Source: Hydractinia symbiolongicarpus
Lineage: Eukaryota; Cnidaria; Hydrozoa; Anthoathecata; Hydractiniidae
Direction of reading: 5' to 3'
NCBI RefSeq assembly: GCF_029227915.1
Contig: NC_079880.1
Span: 13,906,001 to 13,970,000 of the forward strand
Length of the DNA stretch: 64,000 bases
Shown: in pieces, positions 11,720-23,800 of the stretch
Layout of the letters: every line of letters begins with the position of its first letter
Position numbering within the stretch: the stretch's first letter is position 1
The notes under the pieces: generated by a model
The model's input: only the letters and a program-made list of their open reading frames with translations
Databases searched by the model: none
What the model was told of the DNA's origin: nothing
Made by a program: the position numbers and the translations under genes

Positions 11720-12778
11720 ATGGGCTCTGTTGTTAGTAGAAGATCAAAAAGGAACGAAGCACGAGTTAAAGCACAAGCAGTAGCAGCGCTTTCCAGTAAT
11801 AACAATGACAAAAGCAATGAAAATGAAAGCCAAGGTTTGGATAACAATTTAAAAAATGAACAGCAAACTGAAAAAACAATGGCAGCTGTACAACAGAAAC
11901 AAAAAAATAACAATATCAACAACGATATGAAAAAAACACACGAAAGAAATGCTGCCATTGTAATTCAATCTACATTCAGAGGTCACAATATCAGAAAGGC
12001 AGTGGAAAAAGAAAAACTAGCAGCTGCAAAAATACAAAGAGAATTTCGCGTTCGTTATAAAAAAGGCAAAGGCATGAAAAAATCCAGTGTTGAAAAGGAA
12101 ATCCCAGAAAAGAATTGCACAGAGATTGGAGATAAAACAAAAGAAAGTTTTGCTAACCTTCAAGATGATATTGACGAGCTTCGATGGAAAGGCGAGCAAC
12201 AAAAGGAAAGAAATTGGACAGACAATTCACAGTATGAGCCTCTGTCTGTAGTGATTATCGCTTCTAATATCAATAAACCAGACGTGCTTAAAAAAATCTC
12301 AACTGCAACAGTTATTGTCTACGATTTTAATAATACAAATTTAAATTCACTACTAGAAAAAATAAAGACAAAGCTTGATAATTATAAGGAGGGATGCAAA
12401 CTGAAATCATTAGGAATCGTTTGTAAAGGCGGGCCAGGGCATTTTTACTTATTAAAGGGGGTAGTCTGTACCAGTGTTAAAATGGAGAAAGGCAATTTAT
12501 GGAAGGATTTTTATCAGAAACTTGGGAGTATGTGCAGCAAGCTAGAGCCCGTATCGTGCAGTATTGATCTAATTGTCGATGACATCTGTAAAAAAGGATC
12601 TGGTAATGCACTCTGTGCAGCAATGAAAAAGACAATGTACCCAAATCGTGTTAGTGTTACATCAGCCGGAGATTTGACAAAGGACAGCTTATTGATAATT
12701 GAAAAATACTTTAATACTAAAAGTTTCGTATTGTGGAAGAGATCAAGGTTTTCAAAACTTGACTTTAAAGTCGAATAA
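11720..12778 (+). CDS. N-myristoylated IQ-motif protein with a degenerate DUF4347-like domain
   Basis: Single-exon frame of 352 codons. The start is MGSVVSRR: Gly2 and Ser6 with basic residues behind fit N-myristoylation and membrane anchoring. Residues 25-75 are low-complexity Asn/Gln/Lys. Two IQ motifs follow at 82-92 (IQSTFRGHNIR, canonical) and 105-115, sites that usually bind calmodulin or a related EF-hand protein. Residues 174-325 resemble DUF4347, a family placed with CHAT/caspase-fold peptidases: a beta-strand start (LSVVIIAS), a GIVCKGGPGHFYLLKG segment where active members have a SHGxPG motif, an LIVDDIC stretch where they have a Cys, and SAGDLTK where they have ASxxLTG. The catalytic His and Cys positions are occupied by Lys236 and an Asp, so I infer a pseudoprotease or a binding fold. 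The stop codon overlaps an AATAAA. The domain call is from memory of the family pattern and was not searched. Confidence 0.75.
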   Translation: MGSVVSRRSKRNEARVKAQAVAALSSNNNDKSNENESQGLDNNLKNEQQTEKTMAAVQQKQKNNNINNDMKKTHERNAAIVIQSTFRGHNIRKAVEKEKLAAAKIQREFRVRYKKGKGMKKSSVEKEIPEKNCTEIGDKTKESFANLQDDIDELRWKGEQQKERNWTDNSQYEPLSVVIIASNINKPDVLKKISTATVIVYDFNNTNLNSLLEKIKTKLDNYKEGCKLKSLGIVCKGGPGHFYLLKGVVCTSVKMEKGNLWKDFYQKLGSMCSKLEPVSCSIDLIVDDICKKGSGNALCAAMKKTMYPNRVSVTSAGDLTKDSLLIIEKYFNTKSFVLWKRSRFSKLDFKVE

Positions 12779-14885
12779 AAAAAAACTTCGCTGATAATCA
12801 TTAAGAAGAATCGTATTTGCTTTCTATGAATTACTTACTTAGATGAATTGCTTTGAAAAACATCCATGTTCTTCTAATGAAGAATAAAAATTTTGCATAT
12901 AAATATTTTTTTGCTAGGAGTACATTACTGAATTTTAGAATTTCGATTTTATTACTATATTTCAGTGCTTATTTTTATATCAATTATTTTTGTATATCTA
13001 AACAAGGAAAAATCTCAATTTTCACCTGAGGAGCGTTAACCCCTTCGAGTGTGGTCCTGGGCATTTGACAGAATCCTTACATTAACAAAACTATTCACTC
13101 CTATTTCCTCAAATCTTCATTTTACTGCTCTTTTACTGACTTCAGACGCCAACCTTTGTTCATATTGCTCCCAATCTTTTAACCAGAGATTTTATTAAAG
13201 AAATAAAGAAGCAGCAGACCAAGGAATCGGGGTTGAAATTGTTCCATTGAACTTCCACACACACCAGCATATATTACAGAAACTTTGAAATTAAATATTT
13301 TGTATTACTTTCTCTAAAAAATATACAAATCATTTTTTTATATTGTTAAAAGTGCATTTATTATCAAAATATGGCTAGAATATACAACAAAAAAATCTAA
13401 AAATGATTTACATCTTGTACAGGACAAGCAGAGTAGGTTACGCAAGAGAGCTTCAGAATGTTATGCAAGGACACACTTTGTACATTTGTATATAAAACAT
13501 GTCTACCTCTACTGATCTATATCAACTTATGTTTGAAATACCTTTTTCGCACAATTTTCGCGTGTATTAATTTTCGCCGAGCAAAGAAATCCAATTTGCG
13601 TGAAAATAATTTCACCCAAAAGAAAAATGGACGTATGAGCCCAATTCGAGATGCTTCTACAAATGACGGGAAAATTTCTGGGTTTTAGAGAAAATAGGTG
13701 CTTTTATTTTATGTTAATTGTAGAATGATATGTTTCAGTGTGTTAATTTACGCGCAAAACGTGTTGCTTGTAATTCTGTAATAAATTTCGTTCAATAAAA
13801 AACATTTTGCGCGAATGCGGCAAAGTTGGTACGCGCGGAAAGTAGTACAAATATCGTTACATTACTAAAAAAAAAGAAACTAAACATTACGAACAGCGAT
13901 TATTAGCGATTATTAGTGAGATTAATATGCGCTTGCATGTAGATAACAAAATTCAAGGGAATAGATAGTGATGTAAAAAACAAGTTTGTGGACTTAGTCT
14001 TAAATTTATTAGTCCACAGTCACACTTCACAATCCATGTTAACGTTTTGTCTGAACGGTTAGTGTCGAAAACCCCATTAAGACAAAATTTAGCACACAGA
14101 AAAAATCAGTTATAGCAATACAGATTAAAGTCCAACCTATCTCCAACCTAGATTTTGTCCAATTTATACATTAATAATATTTCTTAAATTCGAAACCTAC
14201 CTAAATATTTCTGACATATAATAAGTCTTCCACGATTTAAAAAATTAAAGTAAAAAAAATGGAATTTTATGCTGGTAAAAAAATATTGATAATTTCTCCC
14301 GTAATTTGTTAAAATAAAACCCTTTTGTTCTTGGACAGCATTCGCGATCACGAATACCAACGCGTCACATCATCAGTCTTTTTTTTCAGTCTTTTTTTTG
14401 CTCGCATTGGAAATATGGAAAATGTTTGTAACAAAATCAAAACTGTTTAAGAAGTAGCACTCTTATTTATTTATTTATTATAAATTTTGTCTCTCTTTGC
14501 AGTGGTTTTATTCTTCTCTATTCCAATGATACCAAAATAATAAAACAATAAAAACATACGGTCACGTATCCAATAAACAAAAAACACAAGAAATAACACA
14601 AATTTCATCACAAAATACCAGATATTGTTCCATCTTAATTGATTCAACAATGCGTTACCAACTTCTTTTAAATCGTTCCTCGTACGTCACGAAACTTCAG
14701 CTGTTTCACACGTCACGAAAGCGACACATAGTGCCAAAATTAACCACACGGAAATCCATGCGAAAACCTGCCATCAAAATCACATTTTTAAGCGCTTTAC
14801 TCAATCTCGCGATCTGAAAGTGCACAGGGTGCAAGGACGCGGTTTAACTCGCCATATAGTTGATGTAATAGTTTACGCATGTAGG
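12779..14885. other. intergenic and MTMR9 3' UTR, with a CGCG-rich repeat
   Basis: The high-coordinate part must include the 3' UTR of MTMR9, which ends its coding sequence at 14886. A repeat at about 13545-13855 is built of TTTTCGCG, ACGCGCAAAA and TTTTGCGCG words in both orientations. It resembles segments near 38935-38990 and 46855-46955 and is probably a MITE family. No other gene is seen. Confidence 0.5.
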
Positions 14886-17800
14886 TCAGGACGTTTCGAG
14901 GTACGCAGCTCGAAGTTTCTCGTATTCACTAAAACGAAAATTACGCTAAATCTTTAGCTCTATTTTTTTGTCTTCACTTAACCAAAATGTTAAGTCACGC
15001 AACTACAATCCTTCATACGGGCGGGGTATGAAACAAAATCTACTGAAAAATATCACTTCGTGTCTTTTATGACAAAAACGAACTTAAACTATCCAGTTTG
15101 AAATACTCGACTTTTTACTCGAGGAATGTGTTAATTTAGGCATTTTAGCTGTCAAGGTATGATAAACTCAAACTCACCTTTGCAAGTTGCTCGCCCTTTC
15201 TTTCAGTTCATTGTTTTCTTTTTTAGCATTTACGATGACCTTACGGATTTCTTCCTGCGAGTCCGGTCCCGTTGGGAGAGTCTGTTTCGCAAACATGCCA
15301 TACCACAAGGTCTGAAAGAAGAAAAAAGAACCACATAAAAAAAAGTCACAATAAAAATAAAAGATAGAACATGAAAAATAATAGAACGTCGCAACTCTAC
15401 TAAAAGAATATGCAACGTAAGAGAAGTTCGCAACTCTACTTACGAGACTTTGTGGTGCAACAGAGGGTCGCAACTCCTTCGGGTTTTCTTCGTAAATTGG
15501 ATTTCTTATGGTAGAAAGGAACTCCTCCCTGTTGATGAACGACCACAGCGACACTGTTTTCTCCGCTACTTTCGACTGTTCTCTTTGCCACTCGCAGTTA
15601 AAAAGAAACGTCCCTGAAACAAAAACAGTAAGAATTAAAGTAACATAAACATAAAAGTAGAAAGTAACAAATAACGAGATGACGATAACAACAACATACG
15701 CAAAAACGACGACAAAATAACGACAAAAATATGAGCAACGAAAAGGACAACAACGACGTCATTATAATGCGAACTTGAAACTTGGATACGGACAATGAAA
15801 AAAACGACGGCGCCATGGTCAACAACGATCGTGATATTGAGTTGGACTGAAGAATAGAACCAACGACAACAACAACAACAAACACAACGATGATCTTCAC
15901 TCCGACAAAATCGTCGAAATGACAACAACGACGACGTCATAAATCACGACAAAACGTCAGCAACTACTAACCATATTCCGACGAGTAAGAATGTTGTGCC
16001 AAAAGGAGCAGTAAATCTTCAGTGAACTCAAATGAAGACGGGTACTGCTGTAATATCTACACAAAATATAACACAAACTTCAGTAACAAAACTAGACATA
16101 ACTAAATACACGTTTTATTTATAAAATTCTAACTAGGCTGGTTATTATTCTGATTTCTCTATTGTTCTAACCAACAGGTCTGTTGTTTTTCAACCCCAAA
16201 TCTTAGCCTGTTATTCTTATAAAGCATACTCTTAGAAAAAAGCGCGTGATGAAAATTTCAGCGTACAGGCAGCCATTGTAGAGTATAAAATTATAAAACC
16301 CAAACAATAGTAAAATGTATAAAGCTAGTCAATAAACCCCCTGTGAGAAATCCCACCTTATTTTCCGCATAGCTATTTAACCCATCCTTCCCGTCTGTTG
16401 CCATAAAGTGATGAAATTTACATGAACAGGGGTTAATTATAATAGCATTTTACCGTTGCAAACCTTACTGTTTTTAAAATACCTTAAGTGGAAAAAAGCC
16501 TAAACACGATTCTACTTTCCCAAAACATAACAGACAAGAAAATTTTTTGTTCATGTGATGTAAACACTTTAAGTACGCATGCTCAGAAACTTTGCTGTTC
16601 TGTTCCTGGACAAAATTTTCTTAAACGGAAAATAGCATTCGAAATTTTAAGTTTCTGCAAAATGCGTATCAAATTTTTTCCTCTAAAGTTTTTCTTTAGC
16701 AGAATACCTATAATAATTTGCAACATTTTACAAAAAGTCAACCGATACCTTTAACTAATAGTTTAGTTACACCCTCCAGATACACGAAAACGGAATCGGT
16801 AGGTACAACTCTTCCATTCGGGAAATTAAATTTTCGTGAAAATTTCTCCCCTGGCATTGAATGAAAAACTGCACCGTAAATGTATCAGTTTTACGTCAAT
16901 AAATCAATCTGACATCAGGATTTTAAAGTCATTGCAATAATCTTTTGGCCAGAACACAGGTAGTGACATTAGTAGTTTCATTCCGCCATGGGAACTACGG
17001 TTCACCTGAGAAAATTACGCGAATTTCCCAAGGTTGGGTCAATTTAACCGTTTTATAATCGACGTGTAAACGACGTCATCTAAAAACATTTGAATCCTAA
17101 TATCTCCTTAACCGTTCGCCAACATCAAAGAATGGTATACATTATTTTGATTAATTTTTCAGACTATACACAATGAGCGTAATGGATAACCTTGTTTTAG
17201 AATTATAGAATAGACGGGTGGTGGATACTATACAATATATTCCCGTATCTGTTCGCCTCCTTGATCAACTAAATTATTAAATGAAAGCAAGAAATCTCCC
17301 ACTGAACTGACACTTACTTGATGCACGCAATCTAAAAACAAAAGAAAGACTGGAGCGTGTTCTTTTCTTCGTGCTGGTGAGATACCAAGCTTCAGATGTC
17401 TCTCCGTAAATGCATAACCTGCCCAAAGCCACTCTCTTGTAATCAAGGATTGAAATCTGAAAAAATGAAAGAAAACATGCGAGTTAACAAACAGTAAGGT
17501 TGTTAAGGTAAAAAATATCATTTCATGCCCAGTTACTATAGCGTGCTGCTACTGTAGTGTAATGTTACTATAGCGTCAGTTACTATAGCGTACTGTTACT
17601 ATAGTGTACTGTTACTATAGTGTTCTATTACTATAGCGTACTGTTACTATAGCGTTATGTTATTATAGCATAGTGTTACTATAGCGTAATGCTACTATAA
17701 CGTAGTGTTACTATAGCATTACCGTACTATAGCGTAGTGTTACCAAAGCGTACTGTTACTATAACGTAGTGTTACTATAGCATAGTGTTACTATAACGTA

Positions 17801-20800
17801 GTGTTACTATAGCATAGTGTTACTATAGTGTGCTGTTACTATAGCGTACTGTTGCTATAGCGTCAGTTACTATAGCGTACTTTTACTATAGCGTACTGTT
17901 ACTATAGTGTGCTGCTACTAAACGGATAGTTGGCCAGTTTTAATGTTAATGTGAGAAATACAAACTGCGAAATCGAAAGTACAGACCGAAATAATTTTAA
18001 TGTCAAGGAGAAAAGGAAATGGCAAGTGTTATATAAATGGCAGATGGGCTCAAAATGGGCTCAATAATCTTTAAACAGTGCTATAGCTTTAAAAGAAATA
18101 ATAATGCAAGTCGGAGGTATGAAAGGGAATATGGGTGTACTGAAAGGCTTCCAAGAATCACTACTCTCGGGTGCTTAATAGAAGACTCAGTGGTTACTAC
18201 ACCCAGTGGTTAGCACAGCAGCACTGTCTTCTCGAACCGACGGATACGAAATTGGGTGAACGAGTTTGTGGTAAGCACCGACACCCTAACAAACGTTTTT
18301 AAAGTACACAAGCTGACCGAGTGAATCGTGTATCCGAGTATTTAGAAAATATCTGGACCGTCCGCCTCATAGACAATTATGGGGTGGACCCACCCACAAT
18401 AAATGGTGATCAATGCCTTTACATAGGAATGAAACTTCATCACAAAAAACGCTCAACTTTCCAGGCAATTATACCTGTGTAAAGGAAAACTATAACCTCT
18501 CCCGTGAACGTTTTACAGGATTCACTCAACTTTGTAGCGATCATATATTACCACTCAAACCTGAATTTGTATTCAAAGGGAAAGGAACAAGAACAGTTCT
18601 TCATCCAGCAGGTGTCAAATTTCACTGGGCTCCTTAAAGGTTCGTATCTCTTACAGCAAATGCTCAACACGATATCTACCAAGCAGATTCAATATATTCA
18701 CCTCTTATAATTACGCAATTTATGTCTCAAATAATTGAAGTGTTCATCTCATGCGTGAGGTAAAGCATGCTCTTTTAAAGAGAGGAGGAACATGGTGGTG
18801 TTACAGGGGACATGACACTGAACTACACGAAAAGATCAACAAAATGGGGATAGGCGATAGATGTACCAACAGACAAAGGCATTTAACTGATTGACTGTGA
18901 AGGAAAACAGTTGAAAAACGAGAAAAAGAATGATGACTATGATAATGTGGAAGATGAATCTGATAACGAGGCTGATTCTGACGTATATGAAGATGCTGCA
19001 TTTCTTGATCACCTGGGAAAACTGTTGTCTAATGCTAAAACCTCACAAAGTTTTATTCCTTACCTCAATAATTTTAGGCGAAATTACATCACTGCTCGTC
19101 GTACTGTTAAGAAACGCATACAACGCTCTAAGGAAGAAAAGGACTTAATAGCTAATAACCGTGAAGCACTGGCTCATAATCGTGAAGTCGATACCCATAC
19201 CCATATTAGAAGCTCAGAAGGATAGCAATAGCTGAAATTTATTGAATTCTTTTTTTCTTTAGTTCTATCTATCTGCTACTAATGTAAGAAATAAATTCAC
19301 CGACCTCTATTGTGAAAAATAGATCACGTAAATCTATTTTATATACTTAGTAGTTTTATTTCTTAATTGCCAGCTTATAGATCCTTTTTATTGCACATGT
19401 TTTTATTATTCTTTTGAACAACGAAATCGTCAAAAACTAAGAAAGAAACAATAATAGAATTACCAACTTCTTTTTTTATTTTATCATCCAAGTTTTATTA
19501 TCCATAACAAATATGAAGGGAAAGAAGCAAAGAAAAGCAAAGCATGAAAATGTCAAGACACGTAGCGCATAGAAAGTTAACAAATTATGGCTACTAACAA
19601 CACAACTTTACCATACAAATGGCCAGCTCATGTGTTTACAGTAGAAGCTAGTATTATCATTACCATCAATGGTGTACTAGTCGTCTTTATAGTAAGCCGA
19701 AAAATACTACGAAGTAATCCCAGTACAATCTTTTTTCTCAATTTATTGATATCACATGTTGCTGAGGGTGTGGCAGCTATGTGGGTTGAACACAAATTAA
19801 GCAGAAACAATAAAAGACTTGATGAAAAAGGAGAAAAAACGTTAATCAACGTATTTACAACCAACCTTGTGTTAGGTTGTCTAAACTATATTCCATACGC
19901 TGCAGATAGACTGGTAGCGATACGATGGCCGCTGTTTTATCGAACGCTAACAAAGAAAAAAGCAATGTTAATTTGTATTCAACCTTGGTTGTTTTCGCTT
20001 TTCTTTCTTCTGACTTTACAGCTTTTCAATTTTCCAAAAGAAACAGGAGATGTTATTACAATAATCTTAGTAGCAATAATGTCTCTACAGTTGATAATAT
20101 CAAATACGATAATCTACAGAGTTGTGTTAAAACATGTAAAAGAAATCAAAAAGACAACTGTGGGTATTGACAATACAGTTTATGAAAGCCATGACACGTC
20201 GCTAGAGAACATTCATTCTATCCAGGCAGAGAGAGATATTACTAAGTTAGACGATAAACCAAACATGGACATTACTAAACACAATGCTGAGATAAGATAC
20301 ATCAAGAACACAAAAAAAACACAGCATGAAAAAATTGAAAAGAGACGTCTGCGTTCTGCATATATATGTTCTGGTATTGTTGCTTCATATATTGTTTGCT
20401 GGTTGCCCCATATGATTCACGATATTATCAAAATGTCAATTAAAGGCACGCTGCAGTATACAGGTAGCACTTGGTCAAACATAACTTTAGTCATTGCTTT
20501 TGCCAATCCTATTATTGATCCATTCATATGGATTTCGTTGAACAGAAAAATTAAAAAAGAAATGAAGAGCACTTTGAAACTGTAAATGCCCACGTGCATA
20601 CATTCTCGACTGTATACTTAGCCGCTATGCCACAAAAGATTTCCATTGTCACTACTAAGAGAAACACCATCTGTCCCCTGGAATATTTTGGAGTATTTTT
20701 TCTCTTTGATTCGAACACTATTAAAAATATACACATACCGGGTCTGAGCCTGACCCGAAGTCCCATTAACAGGTTTAAAAAATGCATTGATGCTAGAATC

Positions 20801-23800
20801 ACTATACTAAACAAATTTTGCAGGACTAGATTAACTAAAATTGAAATAAAATTTTTGTTCCCTTCAATGTTTCAACATTGTAATAGAATATCTTTCATAT
20901 GCAGCAGCTGTCCCTTCAGTGTCGAACAAGCTGCACAAATTTCAATTATTTATTACGCAATCAAGCTGTTGTTGCAAAAGAATTGAGATACAAAAGAAAA
21001 ACAGTTTATTGAATTAGAAGGAATTTGAAAACATAAGAAATAATCTTTTTCTAACACAAAACCAAAAGTAAAATTGTTTCGCTATCTGTAACAGTGAAAT
21101 GTTATGTTGAAACAGCAATGCAACTGAAGAATTCAACTTATGGTGAAGAATTCAACATATTGTTGGGATTACCAGTTTTAGCTTACAAAAATACTTAAAA
21201 TTATGGTGCAACAATAAACCAAACGCCATATAGATTGCAAATTTGTAAGAACACTAGACAGAACAGTAAATCCTACCGTTTTCTTAGAAAGTAGTGTTGT
21301 CTCTACAAAACAGAAACAAATGGCGCTTAATACAACACGAAAAATTGACATCTGCGCTTCAAATGTGCTAATGAGTGAAGGTATTATTATTCTCGTTCTA
21401 AATGTAACCCTGATACTGATCGTGGTTCGTTCAAAAGAAATGAGGAAAAGCATTGGCGACATTGTATTGATTAATTACTTATTTCTCATGCTGTGGAAGG
21501 GGTGTTTGCAATATGGATGGATGTTGCTGGTATACATATCCACAATGCCAATAAAGAGAATCGTCAAACTGTTGTCAACTTGTTTCTTACATATTCCCTG
21601 TTTGGCTGCTTAAACAATCTACCATTCACAGCAGAGAGGGTTTCAGCGATTCGCTGGCCATACCTACATCAAAGACTAAGATTCAGGGATGTTCTCCTGA
21701 TATGTTGTGTTCCATGGTTAATCTCCTGCATTTTTTTGTTACTTGCATTTTTGTTGGACCTTCCAGAAAAAACAGGAGATGTTATTACAATAACCTTAGT
21801 AGCAATAATGTCTCTACTGTTGATAATATCAAATACAATAATCTACAGAGTTGTATTAAAACATGTGAAAGAAATCAAAAAGACAACTGTGGGTATTGAA
21901 AATACAGTTTATGAAAATCAGGATATGCCAACAGCTACTGTATCTAATAATATACCTATTCAAGTAGCAACTGATAGTATTAAGCTAGATGATAGCCCAA
22001 ACAATGATATCAGCAAAAGCAAACCCGAGCTAGCTGTTCTGCAACAATGCAAAAACACAAAGAAATCACAGCATGAAAAGATAGAGAAAAGACGTCTGCG
22101 TTCTGTATATATATGCTCTGGTATTGTTGTTTCCTATATTGTTTGCTGGTTTCCCCATATGATTCGAGATATCATCTATATCGTAGAACCAAACTTCCTC
22201 AATTTGCACTCAAGATACTGCTTTTTTAGATACAGTTTAGTTGTCGCTTTTGTAAATCCCATTATTGATCCACTCGTATGGATTTTATTAAATCAAAAAA
22301 TCAAAAAAGAAATAAAGAAACGGTTTATTTGCTTTAAAAAAACACAAGTATTAAATGTGATTAATCAAAAGGAAAGCAAAATATGAATAATGGTGTGTAA
22401 GTAGCGGTTTAGTATATTTAATAAACATATTGTTATGTAAAATGAACCTATAAAATAATTACCAGCATTTTATACAAAATTGTAACCAACTAGCTACTTT
22501 ATGGATACATGAAATAGAAATGACAGATATATATACATGTATGTTAGCAAAATCTGATGACTATGACATGTATGGTGGAAGAACCCACAGGTCACAACTA
22601 GTTATATATTGCCATACACAATATAGAGAAAAAATGTCAGATGTCGTAATGACAATATAAAATAAACCCACCTTCAAGTTTTTTAAAATCAGTGGAAACA
22701 GTAACAAAATGATACAAAGTCAATTGAAACAACATACCCAGTGACTGTTCTGCATTCTGGATTCAATAAAAGCTGTGTAAGTGAGGTTATTTGTAGAGTA
22801 ATGTCTGATCCTCTGTCTCCATGAACTAACACAGGTGTTTCTAAATAGATTGGGCTTACGTTAAATCTTTGTCCTGAGGTTAGGCACAGTATTTAACATG
22901 CATTATAGGTGAATACAATATGAAAACATCGCATTAGTGTCTTCTACACTTTCTTCTTGATTGTAAAATCAAGTATATTCCAAGACACAAAAAGACATCG
23001 CAGAAAAGTATATATGAAATTCAGAATGGGTTTCATTTGGCTGATCAGGAGCTTGGAACAGAACACTGTTATTGCACTGTTATTGCTCATATATTTTCTT
23101 GTCAATTACTATAGGCAAATGATGTTTATGCTTATTAAGCCATTAAAACAAGCTAAATAATATCTTTAGCTATGGTATTTGTTGAACATAGAATTGAATT
23201 GTGTATGGTTAACAGGTCCAGCTGTGTCCACAGAATTTATTTTAAACCAAAAGATACTTTAACACACAGCTTTTTCTCAGTTTGATTTCTGGGATAAATA
23301 GATATTTATGTATTTATGTAAAAAATATCTATATTATAATATCCGTATACGTATGTCTGTCTGTCTGTCACGAAAAATGGTAGCTTAGCTGCGCATTAGC
23401 GAGAAGCACGCAATGTGGTATAAAAAGAACGGGTGAACCCGTGGATTTTCGGGCTAACGACTAGTTTAACCCTATTTGTGGTGGGGGGAGGGGGGGGGGG
23501 GGGGGCTGATTCAGCCCCTCTCTTAAAATTTTTGTCATAACTTTTTTTATGTTTATAGAACACCTTGAAGTTTTGTGACTTTTCCTAAATTTCATTTAAC
23601 TTTATTTTCCAAAAACATAAACTTAACATACACATTTTTTATGTTAAGTAAAATTCTGAAAAAAATTTTTTTACTAAAAAATGTTTTTACATGTTTTTAA
23701 AAGCTTTATGTGACTTCTTAGTTTATATTGTTATATTATTTTGTGTTTATATTATTGTTACTAAATTCATCACAATTATAAAACAATTGTTCTTATTGTT

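Noticed and set aside
15598-15940. Two overlapping minus-strand frames rich in Val, Leu and Ser
   Set aside because: They lie in a triplet-repeat intron between two well-supported MTMR9 exons.
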